Source: an uncultured Clostridia bacterium (GTDB lineage: Bacteria; Bacillota; Clostridia; Lachnospirales; CAG-274). Taken from it: a DNA stretch of 37,103 bases. How positions within the stretch are numbered: the first letter of the stretch is position 1; each line of letters opens with the position of its first letter. A program made the position numbers and the translations under genes. Location of the stretch: positions 1 through 37,103 of the forward strand of contig CANPXH010000021.1 of NCBI GenBank assembly GCA_947585865.1, given 5' to 3'. This document shows, in pieces, positions 26,541 to 35,041 of this stretch. The notes beneath the pieces are model-generated. The model did no database searches, had not been told where the DNA came from, and worked only from the letters and a program-made list of their open reading frames with translations.

Positions 26541-29500
26541 CTATCTGTGGCTTCTCTTTTCTTTGAACAGCTTATAGAATTCTATAAGAAGGTCATATGG
26601 ATTGTTTATGTCACCGATATCGCAGGTGAAATATCCCTTTAATGCATTGCTGTTGCATTTATTGAGCACAGCTTCTTCATTTCTGAATCTCAAGGTAAGG
26701 TTATACTTTGATACGTTATCGGTATTTACTCTTCCCGTTGCCTCGTCGATCTTAGGCTTGTTTGTTACCTTTGCAACGATAGGAGTTATTTTGGCTGCAA
26801 GCACCGGATCCGGGAAGGCGCTGCCGTTCTTTGCATATTCGTCTGCAATGCTGCTCAGAGCATTGGCTACTTCGCTCTTAAGATTAAGGAAATTCTTGAA
26901 TGCAAAGTAAACGATATTGTCCGTTATAAAGTCATCATCGTTATTGGCGTCAAATATATAGCCTGTGTAGCGGCCGTCATTGTCATCATAGAGCCAATCC
27001 TTTTGGTTCATAGGATCGAGCTTTATAAGTCCAAGGTTGATATAACGGCAGAACTTGGTTATATCTTTTTCAAACTTATTGTAGTTTTCCTTTCTTGCCT
27101 TGTCCATATTGAGCTTATTCTCAACAGGTTCAACAAGAGCCTTTATTACTCTTAGGCTGTCTCTTATGTTCCTGTAGAGATCCATATTCTTCCTTACGAT
27201 AAGTCTCATAGTTTTTTCGCTGTCCAAATCGGTAAAGCCGCTGAACTCCATCTTGACATCGCCTGATAATGTTTTTATGCCGTTCTCCTTCAATATGTTG
27301 TCGGCAACATTCTTGATATCGGTCTTTGTCATATTGGCATTTATCGCAGGTGAATTGGCCATGCTTGAAAGTATTTCGTCATTCAGCTCCAGATCCGCAG
27401 CATTTTCATAATATGAATAGGTATACGGTTCGCCCTCACTCTTTGGTCGCTCCAAAAGGCCATACACAAGAGCCTCGTCTATTATGCCGTTTATTTTATT
27501 CAAGTTCCTGAGCTCTATTTCTGAAGAACAATGGAGGTTGCCGAACATTTCCTGCGGAACGATGGAAGGAAGCTCCGAATAGTCTGAATGCACGCTGCCG
27601 TCAAGATGCACCGTATTGTCTTTATCGTTCAGCAATGAAGCATCGTAATAACTCATTGCTTCGGATATACCGCTTATCTTGGCAAGAGCAAGGCCGTATT
27701 CGTTTTCGATAAGGTCAACGGATTTGCCTCTTGGCACTGAGCATACCTGTATATCGGGATCCTGAGCGTATAAGCTCTTGAGAGTTGCCTCAAGCAAAGG
27801 AGCCTCCTGAGGACAGGTCACGAACTTCTTGCCGGCAATGTAGTCCATATGTCCGTCTGACGGCTGATACAAAAGCTTGCCCCTTGCGGTAAGCTGATTT
27901 TTTATATTGGTAGCTGCAATATTCATTGCATTTTTCTTTTCTTCTTCGTTTGTCCAGCATGTATCAAAAGACTGCTTAAGGTTGTTTGCATTAAGATTGC
28001 CGTAGAATACCACAAGGAATCTCTCTATGGCATCGCTGGAATACATCTGCAAAAGATTGTTGAATTCTTCCCTCATTATGCTTACAACATTGAATTTATT
28101 CATATCTGAGGATGTGAATTCCTCTCTTACCTTAGGATCCTTTGTCTTTATTATGCCGTCAAAGCCCTTAAAGAACTGATTTTTAAAATCATCGTTTAAA
28201 ACTATCTCGTCAAGATATTTGTAAAGTATCTCGGCTACAGGGTTGTCATGCTTGTTGTTATTTGTATCTATGGCATATGCGGTGTATGCGTTTTCTGAAT
28301 GTATGCCCTGTATAGTCTTGTTGGCGTCTCTGTTGAGAAGGCCGCCTATGTGATCCATCACTTCCACATATACGCCAAACAGGTTGTTGTTATATGTAGT
28401 GACTCTGTTTGAAAGCTCCATGAGCTTATCGAACATATCCTTTGCCAAATTTCTGGAAAGGTAAAAATCGGATATCATGCTTTGTATTGCGGCAAGAAGA
28501 TCCTCCGGCTTGTCTCCGCCGAATATAAAGCCTTTCTTGGCTCTTGAGCATACTCCGCTTATAGCTCTCTTAAGATCGTTTTGATCGCCGTATGTTTCGA
28601 TAAGTCTTTCATAGAATCTGTTGCACTGGTTAGACGCTATATCTCTTATCCTTACTATAACGCCTTGTATTCCCGTACCTTCATGAGAAAGAAGTCTGTT
28701 TACATAATAAGGTCCGCTTGCATCAAAATGGTTTTCCGCCAGCCTTATTATATTTTCATATATGTCATTTATAAACTTATCCTCACGGGCGCCCAGCTTT
28801 TTGTTGACGATATCGTTATAGTATACCGCCATATCGTTTACATAATCCCAGAATTTATCCGTGCCGTTTTTGATATCGCCTATGGATGGCTTCTTTACGG
28901 TAGGAACGAATCCGCCGGCATATTCGTTTCTGATCTTTCCGTCTACGGACTGCTCGTAGTCAACAAGGCCTACCTGTGACATAAGGGCGTTTATTTCACC
29001 GTCTTCGGGTATCTTATTGTATTCATTCATGGCATATTCAAACATCTTGTTTGCAATATATGTCATTATGTAATCCACAGGTATTTTAACAGAACCGTAG
29101 CCTATTACGTTGTACACATAGTTACAGGTCTTGGGATATACCTTGTCGTCTCTGCCGGGACCCGTTGAAGACCATGTGTTAAAGTTGGTATAATTGTTGT
29201 CCATCAATGAATCTATCATCTGAACGGGTACGCCGCCCACCGTAAAGTTATTATCGGCAAGCGCAAGCATAAGCGTTTCGGTAAGAGCATCCATACACTT
29301 AGCCTCTCCGCCTACCGTGCTTCCCGTTTCGTCTGTTCCCGTTACAAGAACGCAGGTATCATATATATTCCTGCTTACATCGTTGCCCATGCTTTTGTCA
29401 AAAGGCCATACATACTTACCCTTTGTCTTGAATATGTTCATGTAATAATCCAGTTCTTTAAGAGCGGCAAATCCGTTTCTGTTAAGAGCAGCCGTATTGA

Positions 29501-30194
29501 TCTTGGGATTGCCGAACTGAACATCGGGAGTATATATGTATCCTGCTATTTTGTAGTTTGTTATATGGAGCTCCTGGAAAATGTTATGAGTGATATATGC
29601 AATATCTATAAATGTTCCGCTGCCTGTACCGCCTGATATACCTGCTATAAATATAACATTTACATTGGTATTGGAAGATCCCGGAGGCAGTGCGTTTCTG
29701 GCATTTTCTATCTTGCTCTTTATAGCGGCGTGTACTCTGCTGTAAACAGCAGACACGGATAACAGAAATCTTCCGTTTTCTCTTATCTGTCCGCAGCCTG
29801 AGCCGTTTACCGTAGGTACCCAGTTCGGCGTCATCCATTTCTTGCTGTGCTCAGACAATACCCCCTTTTGAATGATCATGGCTATAGACGGATCGTAAAG
29901 ATCTGTTATCTCGGTGTTTTCATCGAGATAGCCCTTATGACTTGAAGCCTTTAAGTCTCTCATATCGATTTCGTCTGAATCGATCGCAAGAAAATGAATG
30001 AATTTTTCATAATTCCTTATCTGAAGATCCACTTTTCTCTTAAGCTCGTTAAGCGTTCTGCAGCCCAATCCTCCAAGACCTATTATGATCATAGGCTTCG
30101 GGGCAGGATCTTTTTTGTCCTTATCGCCGAATATACCACCCGATTCAAGACACAATCTGTCCAGTTGTTCCTTTTGCGCTTGTGAAATTGCCAT
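26541..30194 (-). CDS. Large tubulin/FtsZ-like GTPase (Tubulin_2 type)
   Basis: 1217 residues. The frame is open to 30242, but ATG at 30194 follows AAGGAG by 8 nt. An N-terminal Rossmann start (MIIIGLGGLG, Gly-rich loop at 39-44) is followed by the tubulin signature GGTGSGT at 188-194 in IFIAGISGGTGSGTFID, the loop that contacts GTP phosphates in FtsZ and tubulin. At over 1200 residues it is three times FtsZ size. The long C-terminal part is helical and unrecognised. Large FtsZ-like families in operons with vWA genes are known from comparative genomics. It is the second gene of the island, cytoplasmic, and probably forms filaments or rings at the membrane under the vWA proteins. Confidence 0.88.
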   Translation of the reverse strand: MAISQAQKEQLDRLCLESGGIFGDKDKKDPAPKPMIIIGLGGLGCRTLNELKRKVDLQIRNYEKFIHFLAIDSDEIDMRDLKASSHKGYLDENTEITDLYDPSIAMIIQKGVLSEHSKKWMTPNWVPTVNGSGCGQIRENGRFLLSVSAVYSRVHAAIKSKIENARNALPPGSSNTNVNVIFIAGISGGTGSGTFIDIAYITHNIFQELHITNYKIAGYIYTPDVQFGNPKINTAALNRNGFAALKELDYYMNIFKTKGKYVWPFDKSMGNDVSRNIYDTCVLVTGTDETGSTVGGEAKCMDALTETLMLALADNNFTVGGVPVQMIDSLMDNNYTNFNTWSSTGPGRDDKVYPKTCNYVYNVIGYGSVKIPVDYIMTYIANKMFEYAMNEYNKIPEDGEINALMSQVGLVDYEQSVDGKIRNEYAGGFVPTVKKPSIGDIKNGTDKFWDYVNDMAVYYNDIVNKKLGAREDKFINDIYENIIRLAENHFDASGPYYVNRLLSHEGTGIQGVIVRIRDIASNQCNRFYERLIETYGDQNDLKRAISGVCSRAKKGFIFGGDKPEDLLAAIQSMISDFYLSRNLAKDMFDKLMELSNRVTTYNNNLFGVYVEVMDHIGGLLNRDANKTIQGIHSENAYTAYAIDTNNNKHDNPVAEILYKYLDEIVLNDDFKNQFFKGFDGIIKTKDPKVREEFTSSDMNKFNVVSIMREEFNNLLQMYSSDAIERFLVVFYGNLNANNLKQSFDTCWTNEEEKKNAMNIAATNIKNQLTARGKLLYQPSDGHMDYIAGKKFVTCPQEAPLLEATLKSLYAQDPDIQVCSVPRGKSVDLIENEYGLALAKISGISEAMSYYDASLLNDKDNTVHLDGSVHSDYSELPSIVPQEMFGNLHCSSEIELRNLNKINGIIDEALVYGLLERPKSEGEPYTYSYYENAADLELNDEILSSMANSPAINANMTKTDIKNVADNILKENGIKTLSGDVKMEFSGFTDLDSEKTMRLIVRKNMDLYRNIRDSLRVIKALVEPVENKLNMDKARKENYNKFEKDITKFCRYINLGLIKLDPMNQKDWLYDDNDGRYTGYIFDANNDDDFITDNIVYFAFKNFLNLKSEVANALSSIADEYAKNGSAFPDPVLAAKITPIVAKVTNKPKIDEATGRVNTDNVSKYNLTLRFRNEEAVLNKCNSNALKGYFTCDIGDINNPYDLLIEFYKLFKEKRSHR

Positions 30195-30311
30195 TTTCGT
30201 CACTCCTTTTTTATGTACTTGATTTTTACAAAACATTTCCACGGCGGAATTTTAAGCCTTTTTATGCTTATTTTATATTGACCGTTGGTGTGCCGCCCCT
30301 TGTTCGGTCTG

Positions 30312-32216
30312 TTACAGCATATTTATGCCGCCCCTTGCGGATGAAAGCTCAAATACGAATTCAATCTTTTCCTCCGGAGCTTTTTTCTGCATTATTATAC
30401 ATATTTTCTTTGACTGCTTACTGTCGTTTTTGAAATCGATGATCTTTTTTCTGCTGAGCTTTATGTTGTCCAGCACAATGTCGTAAGCCATATTTCCGCT
30501 GCCTGTTGAAGGCGGTATGGTAATGTAGCACTTCTTTTCCTTCGTTCCCTTGAATTTAATGCTCCTGCAGGCATTGAGCTCGTCCATGCCTACATATTCG
30601 TTTATACTCTTGTCTCCGTAGATATTTATGTATGTATCCACAAAGTAGCTTACCACTTCTTCAAAGCTTCCCATCTTCTTGTTCCTGAATATGCTTGAAG
30701 CCAGCTCATCGCTGTTTATCAAGAAGTCTCTTTTTCCAAGTCCGTCCCTTGATACGGTGATACGTGAGAAGCCTATACGCACGGCTATATTGGCTGCTGA
30801 CTTTCTTATCAGCTTGAATATTATCAAGAACAGCAGTATGAGTGCCAAAAGTATTGCTATACCTGATATGCCCGCTATTTTAGCTGTGTATGCCGTTGAG
30901 TTTTTGTCTACATTTATTGCTATGGTATTGCTTTCGGTAGAAAATTCATTTCCCGATAATACCGCTTTGATATTGTAGCTTCCCTTACGAGGTATCGTAA
31001 CGCTGCCTTCAAACAAGCTTCCGTTTATGGCCATATCGTTTTCTGATATCTCGCCGGTCGCAGTATCTTCAAGGAATAGCTTGCAGACAAGATTCTTAAC
31101 GGTGTCGTTGGAATCTATGAGCTCATCCTTATTGTATACGCTCACCTTATAATTGCTGGGCTCCTTAGCCCTTATTTCCGGGCTTGTGCTCTCAAGCTTT
31201 ATATTTATATCGGTATGAGCTATGCAGCTATAGGTTATGTACTGCTCAACACTGCTCAAAAACTTTATGGTCCATGTTCCGCTTTCAGGCTCTATTATTT
31301 TGTAGTTGGTGTAGTTGCTTTCCTGGTTGTAAAGGACCTTGTCGCTGTCCTTATTGAGCTCTACACCGCTTGGCGTAGTCATTGTGACCGCAATAGGCGT
31401 ATCATGTATACACTGTATGTTGAACTCAAACGTACCTTCGGGTATATCCTGAGGTCTTGACACCAGCACATCCTTGGGGAGCTTTACGGTTTCTCCTTTT
31501 ATTCCGAATATCTTTCTTATACAATCGCCGACTTCTTTTGCCTCCTTTGGCTCAAAAGCTTCGCCGCCGGTCGCTTCCGCTATATTCTTGAAGTAATTGG
31601 AAAACTTGCTGCTCTGAGGATTGATTGCCATTGTATATATGGTGTAGCCCGCTGCCTTTGCCCTTGCCACAGCCTCATTGCACTGCTGCTGTGACTGAGC
31701 GTCTGTCCTTATGTCCTGACCGCCTACAACATAGGAGTTCTCTCCATCGCCTACAAGTATTATGACCTGCTTGTGGTTGGGATCCTTGTGAGCGTCCATC
31801 TGATCTACCGCCCACTTTATTCCCTGAGCCGCATCTGTTCCCTTTCCCAGCTGTGTTACAGAGGATTCGGTAAACTTCTTTATTTTTTCCTTATCCGTTA
31901 CCGAGCCCAAATCCATTACTGCGCCGGGCATCATATTTATAGCATACATTCCTATGCCTACACGCACGCTTGAGTTGGCAATGTTTCCGTTCTCTATAAG
32001 ATCTACCGCCTGTCTCATAGCAGAGCCGCTCAATTTCTTGGGATCGTTCTGCTGCATTGAAACGGTGTCATCTATTACAAACACCACATCAAGGTTCTTT
32101 ACCGGCTCAGGTGCTTTATTTATGTCATCTGCATATGTGTATGCCCCGAATATCCCACTGCAGGCTATAAGCGAAGCCAGTAATATCAATAAGCTCTTTA
32201 TTTTTTTTGTACTCAT
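30312..32216 (-). CDS. Secreted vWA-domain membrane protein with cytoplasmic tail
   Basis: 634 residues. The frame opens at a GTG (32225), but ATG at 32216 follows GAGG by 8 nt. A signal peptide (residues 1-28, STKKIKSLLILLASLIACSG) precedes a vWA domain from about residue 40. The domain has VVFVIDDTVSMQ, where the adhesion-site DxTxS replaces the usual DxSxS, GTDAAQG and LVGDGENS. Beta-rich segments that may be Ig-like lie after it. One membrane helix (IAGISGIAILLALILLFLIIF) leads to a cytoplasmic domain of about 165 residues (IGFSRITVSRDGLGKRDFL, YITIPPSTGSG). The outer vWA and inner domain could relay a surface signal to the tubulin-like GTPase encoded 117 bp downstream. It is the first gene of the island operon. 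Confidence 0.88.
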   Translation of the reverse strand: MSTKKIKSLLILLASLIACSGIFGAYTYADDINKAPEPVKNLDVVFVIDDTVSMQQNDPKKLSGSAMRQAVDLIENGNIANSSVRVGIGMYAINMMPGAVMDLGSVTDKEKIKKFTESSVTQLGKGTDAAQGIKWAVDQMDAHKDPNHKQVIILVGDGENSYVVGGQDIRTDAQSQQQCNEAVARAKAAGYTIYTMAINPQSSKFSNYFKNIAEATGGEAFEPKEAKEVGDCIRKIFGIKGETVKLPKDVLVSRPQDIPEGTFEFNIQCIHDTPIAVTMTTPSGVELNKDSDKVLYNQESNYTNYKIIEPESGTWTIKFLSSVEQYITYSCIAHTDINIKLESTSPEIRAKEPSNYKVSVYNKDELIDSNDTVKNLVCKLFLEDTATGEISENDMAINGSLFEGSVTIPRKGSYNIKAVLSGNEFSTESNTIAINVDKNSTAYTAKIAGISGIAILLALILLFLIIFKLIRKSAANIAVRIGFSRITVSRDGLGKRDFLINSDELASSIFRNKKMGSFEEVVSYFVDTYINIYGDKSINEYVGMDELNACRSIKFKGTKEKKCYITIPPSTGSGNMAYDIVLDNIKLSRKKIIDFKNDSKQSKKICIIMQKKAPEEKIEFVFELSSARGGINML

Positions 32217-32272
32217 TTTTTTCACCTCTTGTTAATATTTATTTTGGCTTTTAAAGCCTTAGACGATAGTTA

Positions 32273-32302
32273 AAGCTTTCGCCGATAGGTTCCCGAAAGC
32301 TT
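32273..32302 (-). promoter_or_regulatory. Leader hairpin upstream of the first vWA gene
   Basis: A 9-bp stem AAGCTTTCG/CGAAAGCTT has a 12-nt loop and lies in the roughly 210-nt 5' leader of the island operon. It begins at the stop codon of a possible leader peptide at 32301-32348. No T run follows directly on the minus strand. Confidence 0.4.
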
Positions 32303-32348
32303 ATAAAAATCGTTTTGTATTAAAAATTAAAAAAAAAATGTTTAACAT
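32301..32348 (-). CDS. Possible leader peptide, 15 codons
   Basis: ATG at 32348 has AAGGAG 5 nt upstream. It opens a 15-residue frame (MLNIFFLIFNTKRFL) ending at the hairpin at 32273-32302, between the operon promoter and the first gene. The codons are AT-rich with long T runs. The position suits attenuation or coupling, but chance cannot be excluded. Confidence 0.3.
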   Translation of the reverse strand: MLNIFFLIFNTKRFL

Positions 32349-32441
32349 ATCCTCTCCTTACCGATAAGTGTTCACGTATATGAAAACTGACATACAACAA
32401 TTTTAGTAAACAAATGTAAAAATATACATACTTTTGTTGCA

Positions 32442-32470
32442 ATTATACCATTTTTTTGGTGAAGAGTCAA
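32442..32470 (-). promoter_or_regulatory. Main promoter of the island operon
   Basis: On the minus strand, TTGACT is 17 nt from a perfect TATAAT, with a start near 32435. This gives a leader of about 210 nt before the first vWA gene. The -35 overlaps the first of the repeated GTCAATAAA boxes. Confidence 0.8.
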
Positions 32471-32627
32471 TAAAAATTAATCGTTTTGTCAATAAATATT
32501 TAATTGATTTTACCAATTATTTTTTTAGTTTTCTGCGGCATTATCCAAACGCAAAACATATCGCCGCCTTGACCGCCTTTCAATATTATATGAATTTTTT
32601 TGGTAGGCTTGTTTTGTCGATAATTGG
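32466..32627. promoter_or_regulatory. Repeated GTC(A/G)ATAA boxes between divergent promoters
   Basis: GTCAATAAA occurs at 32466 and 32488, 22 bp apart or about two helical turns. A related GTTTTGTCGATAATT copy lies near 32611-32625. One box overlaps the minus-strand -35 and the third is next to the plus-strand -35. They are candidate sites for a shared regulator. The rest of the 540-base region from 32217 to 32756 is AT-rich, with the two promoters and leader elements listed separately. Confidence 0.4.
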
Positions 32628-32640
32628 CGAGCCCAACAAA

Positions 32641-32669
32641 TTGACTTTACAGTAAATATATTTTAATAT
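32641..32669 (+). promoter_or_regulatory. Promoter of the plus-strand GTPase fusion gene
   Basis: TTGACT and TAATAT are 17 nt apart, with a start near 32676 and a leader of about 80 nt. Confidence 0.7.
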
Positions 32670-32756
32670 ATTGTATATGGGTATTTTTGTATCATTTTGT
32701 ATTAAATTGTAAATTGCCTCAAAAAATCAATATGATATACGGAAGGAAGATGTTAT

Positions 32757-34112
32757 ATGGGAAAATTTAAATCATTATTTTTAGCAATTCTTATTGCACT
32801 GATAAGTGTTTTTTCGCTGACCTCTTGTTCCGAAGTTGATGGGAACGGGAACAAGAGGCGTATCAATGTTGAATTCACAGAATTTATACAATCAACAGCG
32901 CCTGCCAAAGATAATAAAAGCGAGCTTACAAGAGAACAGGTTGCCACATGGCTATATAGGGTAGAGAAATTTTATAATGACGAAGCCGATGGAATTTCAG
33001 AAGATTCCGAAAAAGAATCGGCAATAAATTTATATAGAGCAATAAAATCTGACGTTCTCCAAGGAGATGACAAAGAAAAATTAGATTCAAAAGAAAAAGC
33101 AAAAAGAGAAGAAGTATTTGCCATGTTTTGCAGAGTGTTTGTCTCAGAAGAAGAATTGGAAGAAAATGACGCCATAATAACTCCTTATCCTGATTATAGT
33201 GAGATTTCTGATTGGGCAAGAGCTTCAGTAGCACGTATGGCTTCGATATTATCCGAACAAGCCCCCAAAGAAAAGATAGAATTATTTGAAAACGGACTTG
33301 AGCCCAAAAAAAATATTACACAGGAAGAAATGATAAAGCTTTTTGACGCTATGTCAAACTCCAAATATAATCGCTATCTGCATATTACATTGCCGGAAAA
33401 AATAATAAATGGCATAACGTCGCTTGCAAGAATATATCAGGTATTATGGGCTGCAGGTATTTTTGCACTTTTGGCTTTTATAATAAAATTGATACATAAA
33501 TTTATAATCAAATTAAGAACAAAAAAAGAGATAATATATATGGGTTGCTCATCCAGCGGGAAGACCGAATTGAGCCGCATACTGCCCGATCCCGAAAAGA
33601 TCGTAGAAAAAGGAGGGCATACTCCAACAAGAGTAGTGCGCAAAGCTAAACCTATTATAAAAAAAGAGCATAACGGTTATATATATTTTAATGGTGTTGC
33701 AAAGGATACAGCCGGCAGTAATGATGAGGCATTAATAAAGCTTTTGCATAAAAAGCATTTTATTAACAGCAAAAAAATACTTATATTGGTTTTATCTCAC
33801 ACAAAATCGGACACCGATAAAAAAATAAGATACAGTTATATAAACCAACAAAAAAATAAAATTAGAGAAGTCTATCTTCCTGCAATAAGAGCAAATAAAA
33901 GTCAAATAGAAAAATTGGCAGTATTTGTTAATAAGTGCGATAACCTTCCCGATGAATATAAGACAAAATGCGGCAATCTTAAGGAAAGCCTGTATAAAGA
34001 AATCTACAATATGCTTTCTAACGATAATACACTTAATGACATATCCTTCCAATGGTTTGAAGGAAGCGCTTTACAGAATAATAACATTAGCACATTAAGA
34101 GATTTTTTGTAA
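32757..34112 (+). CDS. Lipoprotein/SLH-like/transmembrane/GTPase fusion
   Basis: 451 residues; ATG 9 nt after AAGGA. A lipoprotein-type signal has the lipobox LTSC with Cys24. Residues about 50-205 contain SLH-like segments (ELTREQVATWLYRVE, DYSEISDWARASVARMAS, NITQEEMIKLFDAM). SLH domains bind secondary wall polymers. A membrane helix at about 220-250 (VLWAAGIFALLAFIIKLI) is followed by a cytoplasmic P-loop domain with Walker A GCSSSGKT (263-270), DTAG (317-320) and NKCD (392-395), as in small or SR-beta-like GTPases. One polypeptide would thus link the wall to an intracellular GTP switch. It is the first of two plus-strand genes, divergent from the island operon. Confidence 0.85.
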   Translation: MGKFKSLFLAILIALISVFSLTSCSEVDGNGNKRRINVEFTEFIQSTAPAKDNKSELTREQVATWLYRVEKFYNDEADGISEDSEKESAINLYRAIKSDVLQGDDKEKLDSKEKAKREEVFAMFCRVFVSEEELEENDAIITPYPDYSEISDWARASVARMASILSEQAPKEKIELFENGLEPKKNITQEEMIKLFDAMSNSKYNRYLHITLPEKIINGITSLARIYQVLWAAGIFALLAFIIKLIHKFIIKLRTKKEIIYMGCSSSGKTELSRILPDPEKIVEKGGHTPTRVVRKAKPIIKKEHNGYIYFNGVAKDTAGSNDEALIKLLHKKHFINSKKILILVLSHTKSDTDKKIRYSYINQQKNKIREVYLPAIRANKSQIEKLAVFVNKCDNLPDEYKTKCGNLKESLYKEIYNMLSNDNTLNDISFQWFEGSALQNNNISTLRDFL

Positions 34113-34131
34113 TTGATTCGAGGCACTTGAT

Positions 34132-34932
34132 ATGAAAGCGAGCATGGATTACAAACCGATCATAATTACACAAATAAGAGAAAAGCAAAACGAATTTTTG
34201 GTAGCCGATGATTTCCTGATGATACACAAACAGGAATTTTCAGCCAAGCTATATGAATACATAGATGATGAAAAACCCTTGTCCACGCTCAGGCTTTTTA
34301 GATACTGCGGATATATATATTTAATATACTATTGGCTTTCCGACCTTAAGGAGCCCGAAAGCGGCAGAGACGGTATGTATCTTATATTGGGTATGTCTTG
34401 CAGCATAAAAAAATTTAAAAACTCACCTTTGACATTGGCTCTGAAATTCAACAGCTTCATAAACATCATAACGGATGAATTTCATATGGGAGCTCGGAAA
34501 AACCCCACAAAAATAATGAGGAGTCTTTGGAATTCCGACAAGCCGTACGATTTTTTCTCCAAGGTCATATCCGCCGGAAAAGTTTCGGGGATATTCTACA
34601 GTGATTCCAGCATATACAAAACCGGGATCGTAAAGCTTTTTTTCAGAAAAATAAAAGCCTATGACATTCTCTTTGTACTTTCAAATCTCGATCTCTATGA
34701 ATATATAAATATATTCGTCTGTTACACGGCGCAATATTTCACTGTATTTGATCCGGGCTTTGATTATTCCGATACACCCGGCTACGGAAAAAAGGCTGTG
34801 ATGATAATATCACACACATCAGCACTGCCTTTAAACATAAAAAAGGTGAAGCTCGGCAAGATCAAAATTTCCTACAGGAGCAAAAAAATAATTAAAATAC
34901 GGCTTGAGCACAGCAAGAAAGCTGATGAGTAA
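34132..34932 (+). CDS. Unrecognised partner of the GTPase fusion
   Basis: 266 residues; ATG 8 nt after GAGG and 19 nt after the stop of the GTPase fusion gene. No signal peptide is seen. Several hydrophobic or aromatic stretches (GYIYLIYYWLSDL, LFVLSNLDLYEYINIFVCYTAQYF) look like buried helices rather than clear membrane spans. The C-terminus is strongly basic (KLGKIKISYRSKKIIKIRLEHSKK). No motif or family recognised. Position suggests it is an effector or regulator of the preceding GTPase. Confidence 0.7.
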   Translation: MKASMDYKPIIITQIREKQNEFLVADDFLMIHKQEFSAKLYEYIDDEKPLSTLRLFRYCGYIYLIYYWLSDLKEPESGRDGMYLILGMSCSIKKFKNSPLTLALKFNSFINIITDEFHMGARKNPTKIMRSLWNSDKPYDFFSKVISAGKVSGIFYSDSSIYKTGIVKLFFRKIKAYDILFVLSNLDLYEYINIFVCYTAQYFTVFDPGFDYSDTPGYGKKAVMIISHTSALPLNIKKVKLGKIKISYRSKKIIKIRLEHSKKADE

Positions 34933-34982
34933 AACAATGTCGGCTCAGCCTATGTCGTTTTGCATATGCACTCTTTCATAAA

Positions 34983-35015
34983 AAAGTCTCGGTGAAAGTT
35001 TTCACCGAGACCTTT
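34983..35015 (-). terminator. Intrinsic terminator between the island and recJ
   Basis: A 12-bp stem (GTCTCGGTGAAA/TTTCACCGAGAC) has a very short loop. On the minus strand it runs into a T tract and ends recJ. On the plus strand the T tract is weaker, but it may also serve the converging island gene. Confidence 0.85.
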
Positions 35016-35041
35016 AATAATGCGCCTATTATGCTTATCTC

